NCBI GenBank assembly: GCA_943704425.1
Contig: CALSCP010002497.1
Location: forward strand, 1-51,050
Direction: 5' to 3'
Source: Ministeria vibrans ATCC 50519
Taxonomy: Eukaryota; Opisthokonta; Filasterea
DNA length: 51,050 nt
Below are positions 45,379-51,050 of the stretch, in pieces. The notes under the pieces are model-generated. The model saw nothing but the letters and a program-made list of their open reading frames with translations. It did not search any database and had not been told where the DNA came from. The translations under genes were made by a program, and so were the position numbers. Position 1 is the first letter of the stretch; every line of letters starts with the position of its first letter.

Positions 45379-45447
<69 letters not shown>

Positions 45448-46129
45448 GTTGTAATAATAATAACAATAATAATAATAGTAATAATAATAATAATAATAAT
45501 AAAAATAATAACAATAATAATAAAAATAATGATAATGATAATGATAATGATAATGCTAATGATAATGCTAAAAAATACTAATTATTATGTTTGTTTATTC
45601 TTGTGAGTAGAACGGGAAAGTGCCACGCAATGAACATGGAAATGTGGATTTGTTTATTGCGGAGCGGATGATGCCACTTGGTTGTGTATGTGTGAAGCTT
45701 CCGCATGTCAAGCGGGTTGCGGCCAAGCTCAAGATTGACATTGTCGAGGCGGTTGTTGGCTTTGACCTGAGCAGTACGTTAAAGTATTCTATTTGTGTGT
45801 GACTGTGACTCATAATTATTATGTGCATTGTGTGTTGTGTGTCGTGTGTTGTGTTTGATGTTTATAATCATATTAATCATATGTGTGTAGAGGGACGAAT
45901 GGTGCCGACTATTGGGGGAGTGGTGGTGTGTCAGGAGTTTGAGGAGACACTGCGTCTTGCGTGTGCAGAGGAAGCGGTGCTAGTGCAACAGCGCGCCGAA
46001 GCACGCCAAGCGAAGGCAAAGCGCGCCGCAAATTCCCTTGTAGAAAAGAAACGCAAGGCACAAGAGCAGCTCGATCGGCAGTTTGGCAAGGTTGCCAAAT
46101 CGTCAAGCGACGACATTGAACATTTGTAA
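42894..46129 (+). CDS. XPC: XPC/Rad4 DNA-damage recognition protein
   Basis: XPC/Rad4, the helix-distortion sensor that starts global-genome nucleotide excision repair. Exons 42894-45065, 45146-45283, 45611-45773 and 45891-46129 give 903 residues. The ATG at 42894 is the first in frame. The N-terminus is disordered and acidic ([18 protein letters not shown]; Glu/Asp run near residue 107). The transglutaminase-like core has [53 protein letters not shown] and [20 protein letters not shown], interrupted by an acidic/Lys insert and a Ser run coded by (AGC)n at about 44490-44520. The beta-hairpin domains follow: BHD1 at about residue 660 ([20 protein letters not shown]), BHD2 around [11 protein letters not shown], and BHD3 with [27 protein letters not shown] and [16 protein letters not shown] basic coiled-coil tail ends it. 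AATAAA is at 46172-46177. Confidence 0.94.
45382..45565. repeat. (AAT)n microsatellite in XPC intron 2
   Basis: About 60 AAT-like trinucleotide units with drift to AATGAT near the 3' end. The poly-Asn frame is an artefact. Confidence 0.95.
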
Positions 46130-46215
46130 AGAAATTACTCCTCGTAATCAAGATTAAAAGATTTATAACAAAATAAACAAATCGAAAATCAAATCAATTT
46201 ATAGTTTTAAAGACA

Positions 46216-48476
46216 ATGGCTCTCACCCTTCCTGAACCACCAAAGTCGTGGACGCCCAATGAGGCCCCCAAAATCACTGCATCCATTTCAGGTTTGACAT
46301 TTTCCCTTCCACTTCCTCTCGTCGCTCTGTGCCCATGCACTACTCTCCTCCCTCTCCTCCTTGGTAGTAGCTCTCCTTTCTATCGGTTCAACAACCGGAT
46401 GCAAGGGAGCGCAGTCGAGAAACAGCTGAGAAATGTCGTACACGTGGAAACTCATCGTGCGCATGTTCGCTTCTCTCTCTCTCCTCTCTTTCTCTCTTTC
46501 TCTCTTTCTCTTGCTTCTCAGGCTTTCCCCAGACCGGCAGCATTGAGCCGGTGGGTCCGTTCTTCCAGGCGATCTCTCGTCGTGCGCGTCACAACCGAAC
46601 AGAAAGTGAAGATGAGCGTGTGCAGAAGGCAGCAATTGCGAAGGCGCAGGAGAACAAGAGTGCAGCCGAGTCGACACCCAACGCTCATCTGTTTGACGTC
46701 GACGACAAGGCCATGGAGGACTTCCTCCTGGACCAGGACCCCGCCGAGTGGCGCTCCAAGCCTATCGACATGTACAAGGTGATGGGCCTGTCGAAACTGC
46801 GATGGCGCGCCACCCTTGAGGACATCAAGTTTGCCTACTCGAAGAAGGTACTACCACCGCACAACACAACACAACACAACCAATGATTAATCGTTTCTCT
46901 CCCAACTTGGTAGGTGCTGTTGTATCACCCGGACAAGCGTGGTGGTCCGTCGGGGGCGGATGAGGAGGACGACGATCTGTTCAAGGTGATCAAGAAGGCC
47001 TTTGAGATTCTGACGGACAAGAACTGGCGTTCTGCCTTCGACTCGATCGATCCATTCTACGACGATGCAGTGCCGGCGGTGAACGAGAAGAATAAGAAGA
47101 ACTTTTACGCGGTGTTTGGACCGGTGTTTGAGCGCAACGCTCACTTTTCGACGACCTACTCGGAGACGGCACCCTACAAGATTGGAACGGAGGAGAGCAC
47201 GGAGGAGGAGGTGAACGCCACGTACAACTGGTGGTACAGCTTTAACTCGTGGCGCGAGTACCAGTGGTTGGACGAGGAGGACAAGAAGCAAGAGAACCGC
47301 GACGAGCGCCGCTGGAACGACAAGGAGAACAAGGCGGAGCGCAAGCGTCGCAAGGCCGCCGAGGTGGCGCGCATGCTTCAGCTTGTGGACAACGCCATGG
47401 CGTGTGACCCGCGCATTGCGCGCTTCCGTGCTGCCGAGGCACACCGCAAGGGTGCCAAGAAGCGTGAGAAGGAGGAGGCCGCGCGTCTTGCGAAGGAAGA
47501 GGCAGACCGTGTCAAGGAGGAGGCGCGCATCGCTGCCGAAACGGCGGCTGCACTTGCCAAGGAGACTGCGGCCGAGGCCAAGAAGAAGCGCGACTGGGAG
47601 AAGCAACAGCTGAAGAACCAGCGCAAGCGTCTGCGCAACACAGCCAAGGCGAACCAGTACTTCTTGTCGGCCGACGATGAGGCGGACCCGGCCCAGCTCG
47701 AGGCGGGCATCGCACGCATCGAACAGCTCTGCGAGAAGCTTGGCTACGAGGCGCTCGATGCCGTCTCAAGCTCACTCATTGACATGGTGGCGTCCGGTGC
47801 GACTCACGAGGCACTTGCGGCCGAGCTTGAGAGTGCCCTCACGTCGCTGGGCAAGGCGCAGCACGACGCTAAGATGGCAGCGGACGCGGCCAAGGCAAGC
47901 GCAGGCTCAGAGGCAGCGTCGTCGTCGAGCAAGACAACAGCAGAGGTGTCCGCCGCACCGTGGACGTACGAAGAGAAGCAGCTGCTGGTCAAGGCCGTCA
48001 AGGTGCACCCGGCAGGCACCAATGACCGCTGGGCCGTCATTGTGCAGTACCTGCACGAGCACTTGCCGGGCCGACCGGCGGACGCCAAGGCGCGCAGCGA
48101 GAAGGACGCGCGTAACATGTACAAGGAACTTCAGTCGATGGGTGATCTGTCCAAGGAGGAACGCGAAAAGGTCAACTCGGAGGCATTTGCGGCGTTTGAG
48201 CGCAAGAAGCACACGCGCGACAACGCCGAGCCGGAATCGGCGCCGACGCAGCGCATCGAGGCTGACTCGTCAGTCGGCGAGCTGCAGACGCCGTGGAGTG
48301 CCGACGAGCAGAAGGTCCTTGAGGCCGCCATCCGCACCGTTGACAGCAGCGCACCCGACCGCTGGGCCCTCATTGCCGCAAAGGTCCCGGGGCGCTCGGC
48401 CGACGCCTGCCAGCACCGCTTCAAGGAGCTTGCTGCGGCCGTCAAGGCCAAGAAGGCTGCAGATGCTAAAAAGTAA
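46216..48476 (+). CDS. DNAJC2: Zuotin/DNAJC2 ribosome-associated J protein
   Basis: Zuotin/MPP11 (DNAJC2), the J-protein of the ribosome-associated complex that stimulates Hsp70 at the tunnel exit. Exons 46216-46291, 46522-46847 and 46914-48476 give 654 residues. The N-terminus (GFPQTGSIEPVGPFFQ) is zuotin-like. The J domain starts at MYKVMGLSKLRWRATLEDIK and carries the HPD motif in LLYHPDKRGG at about residue 140, with the exon 2/3 joint just before it. The zuotin-homology domain contains FGPVFERNAHFS and WWYSFNSWREYQWLDEED. A long charged, Ala-rich helical region (about 250-410) should be the ribosome-binding and middle domain. Two SANT/Myb repeats close the protein (WTYEEKQLLVKAV..., about 480-535; WSADEQKVLEAAI..., about 590-645), as in animals and plants but not budding yeast Zuo1. 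Its start lies 86 bp past the XPC stop, within that gene's 3' flank. Confidence 0.95.
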
Positions 48477-48627
48477 ACGAGGCTTTCACTGTTTTTGATG
48501 ATCGAAAACGACATATTCTTTTAAGCATACTAGGAAGAACAGTAACTATTGTTGTTTTATTAACAGTCGTAATATGAATTATTATCGTGAAAAATTAAAA
48601 AAAGGGATTTTCGCAATTACGAAGGTG

Positions 48628-49960
48628 TCAGGCGGACGTTTCAACAGACTCGATGATCTGGTGGACAAGGTCGTTTTGGAGGGGGCTAAACATGGACCAG
48701 AGGTCACCTTGGAGAGCACGGAGGGCCATGACGTCGGAGCGGGAGCAGGCAAGAACCATAGATTGGAGAAGAAGAAAGAGGTCGTCCTGGAGGAAGGTGT
48801 GTGGGGTGGGGAAGGTGATCATGGCAGTCTGGACGGGCGCGGCGGTGGAGATGGGCCGCGGGGAGCGGTGGTGCCGCGAGAGGGCCCGCGCCGAGACGGC
48901 ATCCGCGTCGTCGTCCATATCGTCCATGTCGTCCATGCGGGGCATATATGACTTGATGATACTGATCGACTCGGTGGCGTACGTTGCTGCTGGCTGGAGC
49001 AGCAGCAGCAAAAGCAGACGCGACACTTCGGCCGAGCAGAGGTGCTCCAGTGCCGCCCCACGTTCACAGCCAGGTTCATCGGCTGCACTTGCGCGTCCGC
49101 AGTCCACCAGCTGTTGATGGCGCTGTTGTTGCTGCGCAATGAGCAGTGCCAAAATATGATTGAGAGTCTCCAGAGCGCCGTCGTAGTCGCGAAGTGCAAT
49201 GCGACACTCGACGACGCGTTGCAAGGCACTCAGCGCCGACGCTTTTTCACTGGTGGTGGCCGACGATGAAGCAATGGTTGTCGCGGACGACGGCAGTGAC
49301 GATGATGGCGCAGTAGCCGTGGCAGTCGCTGAAGTGGTGGTGGTGGCCGACGCGGAAGCTGCTTGTGCTGCAGCCGCCGCCAAAGGATCTGTAGAAGTCT
49401 CTGTGTCGACTGCCACGCCTACCCGTCTGGTGAGTAATCTTGCAGCACGCTCGTAGTAGAGAAGCGCCTCGCTGGCGTGTCCCAGTATCAGCAGTCCGTC
49501 AGCGAGCTCGGTGCACAGCATGGCGGCGAACTGGGCTCGCGAGAGTGCCTCGTAGCGTTCGATGGCGAGCAAATAACAGTGTATCGCTTCAACCATGTAC
49601 TCTTCAAAGCCCGTATAGTCTGTGTCGTTGGCGTCCAGTTCCGTCTTGAGAAACATTTGCGCTACAATTCAAAGGCGATTCACACAAGAGTCAGCAACTC
49701 CATCACACACACACACACACACAATTAATACCTGCTTCCCAGGTACGCTCTGCTTCGGTGGTGGCATTTCCAGCGGATTGGGCACAGCGGGCGACGGCCA
49801 GCGAGCAGAACGCAGCGTATTGGTGGTTTCCTTCGCGCCGCAACGACGCCACAAGATCGCCATACAAATCGCGAGCGTCCGTCACATTGACTTTCCGAAA
49901 GAAGCGTTTCTTCAGCTTGGCACCAATGGCTCGGTACGAAGTCCAAAACTCGGCCGACAT
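48628..49960 (-). CDS. F8A1: HAP40 (huntingtin-associated protein, F8A) homologue
   Basis: Homologue of HAP40/F8A, the TPR-like alpha-helical partner that stabilises huntingtin. Exons 49960-49732 and 49661-48628 give 420 residues (human 371). The N-terminus YRAIGAKLKKRFFRKVNVTD aligns with animal [20 protein letters not shown]; then QYAAFCSLAVARCAQS (animal PYAAWCQLAVARCQQA). The middle has helical repeats, ELADGLLILGHASEALLYYE, CRIALRDYDGALETL and an Ala/Thr/Ser-rich low-complexity loop. The C-terminal block [20 protein letters not shown] matches animal CEVSRVLLLLLLQPPPAK, followed by LFLLLQSMVLACSRSDVMAL (animal [20 protein letters not shown]) and QNDLVHQIIESVE. An Asp-rich stretch (MDDMDDMDDDADA) lies in the loop before it. 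A minus-strand AATAAA is at about 48555. The huntingtin gene is not in this window. Confidence 0.9.
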
Positions 49961-50197
49961 GACAAAATAATTGATAATTTGATAGTGGAGCAAAGTAAGT
50001 AATTGACAAATAATTACGACGAGTAATTATTAATAAATTTATTGTTAATTATAAAATTATTTTTTGAAGTTTTCTTTTTCTTTTCTTTTTCTTTACTATC
50101 ACTCTGTTTGTTTGGACTCTCCTTATCTCTTTCTCTCATACACGCACACACACGCACATACACATGCGTCGTGTGAGTCATCCGCTCTCGTGACTGT

Positions 50198-50928
50198 TTA
50201 CTGAGTCGCTGGATAGGCGCTCGAGTCACCCGTAAAAGGCGGAGGCGCAAACTCGCCCTGGCCCGAACCGCCTCCCGAGTACGTCGAGTAGGTGTTGGCC
50301 GAGTCAGGAGATGAACCTAAATCCCAGGATGAAAATAAAATAAAAAAAGAAACAGAATCAGCGAAACTATGATAGCATTCAACGAATTCGTTTACCCCAT
50401 CCCGATCCACCACCACCGCCACCATCACGGTGCTCCTTGAATGTCAGGAAGGTGCCCGCACCCCACGAAAGAATGGAGAAGAACGAAAACGCAATAGCAG
50501 ACTGTGCAGCGTTCACCGAGGCAGTGTCGAATAAGTCTTTATTGCTTTTGTTGGTCTTGCTCCACTACAAGAAGAAGGGTCGTACGTTTCAGCGCTAGTG
50601 TGGGCACAAAGGATGGCTTGAGTGTCATCAACAACGTTCCGCTTACCATGGCGGCAAGGAAGCAGAAGGTGACGAACCAGAGGAAGGTCCAGAGAGCGGA
50701 GAAGGCCATGTTGACGGTGGTGATCATGCGCTGGTGCTGCGAGAGCTTCGCCTCCATGGCATGCAGGAACAGGAGGGCCGTAGCAAAGAGGAACGCAAGC
50801 ACTCCAATGGCAATGCCCATGTTGCACGCGTCGCTGTTGTTGTGGAACAGGCAGTGGTCGGCTCCGTCAGAATTCAAGTTGAACACTGCCTTGTCGGAAA
50901 TGGTCCCAAAGACAATAATCGCGAAGAG
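50198..50928 (-). CDS. SYNGR: Synaptogyrin-like MARVEL protein (5' exon off window)
   Basis: Four-helix MARVEL protein of the synaptogyrin/synaptophysin group, found in animals on synaptic-type and other trafficking vesicles. Exons in transcript order: 50928-50647, 50564-50396 and 50316-50198; the first coding exon(s) with the N-terminus and most of helix 1 lie right of the window. The visible part opens [18 protein letters not shown], then [20 protein letters not shown] (animal: C.YN.NP.AC..GVAVGVLA), helix 3 [20 protein letters not shown] with the conserved WxFLWFVxFCxLA pattern, and helix 4 [19 protein letters not shown]. The cytosolic tail is Gly-rich, then Ser/Tyr/Gly/Pro-rich, ending SSAYPATQ, as animal synaptogyrin tails are Tyr- and Gly-rich. 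The Cys pair in the first lumenal loop is present. Confidence 0.88.
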
Positions 50929-50942
50929 CTGCATGACGGCGG

Positions 50943-51050
<108 letters not shown>

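Overview
The window is nuclear DNA from a unicellular eukaryote with a compact, intron-rich genome. Genes lie on both strands with intergenic gaps of roughly 90-600 bp. Introns are mostly 40-500 nt with GT-AG ends, and introns and gaps carry many (GA)n, (CA)n and (TAA)n microsatellites. The gene set (FRG1, a GT49 glycosyltransferase, cornichon, GMF, BLTP1, RTCB, TMED/p24, XPC, zuotin/DNAJC2, HAP40, synaptogyrin) is broadly eukaryotic; HAP40 and synaptogyrin point towards the animal side of the tree. That placement is inference, and I cannot name the species. No prokaryotic operon, phage, CRISPR array or transposon was recognised.

Left part (1-8.2 kb): the 3' exon of FRG1; a weakly supported small minus-strand gene; a GT49 (LARGE/B4GAT-like) glycosyltransferase; a ten-exon membrane-anchored JmjC protein with a probable GC-AG intron; and a secreted RNase T2 on the minus strand.

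8.4-13.2 kb: a minus-strand six-helix voltage-gated K+ channel is interrupted by a 2.2 kb block (about 10.19-12.37 kb) holding a truncated Kish/TMEM167, a complete cornichon and a complete GMF. The block is bounded by a CA tract and an N gap, and a near-identical unique-plus-CA sequence occurs on both sides of it. This looks like an assembly misjoin rather than genuine nesting.

13.3-38.1 kb: a probably dually acylated Ser/Lys/Glu-rich protein of unknown function, the single-exon helicase DHX37/Dhr1 (minus), and the largest gene, BLTP1/Csf1 (six exons, about 5,908 residues), which is divergent from DHX37.

38.6-51.05 kb: RTCB tRNA ligase (ten exons), a p24-delta cargo receptor (minus), XPC/Rad4 divergent from it by 87 bp, the ribosome-associated J protein DNAJC2, a HAP40 homologue (minus) and the 3' part of a synaptogyrin (minus).

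Functional themes: RNA processing and ribosome biogenesis (FRG1, DHX37, RTCB, DNAJC2), early secretory and membrane traffic (cornichon, Kish, p24, synaptogyrin, BLTP1), and single genes for DNA repair, actin branching and K+ flux. They do not form one pathway; the layout is ordinary housekeeping clustering with repeated divergent gene pairs. I found no convincing new multi-gene system. The points most worth follow-up are the suspected misjoin, the protist HAP40, the acylated unknown protein and several unusual exon structures.
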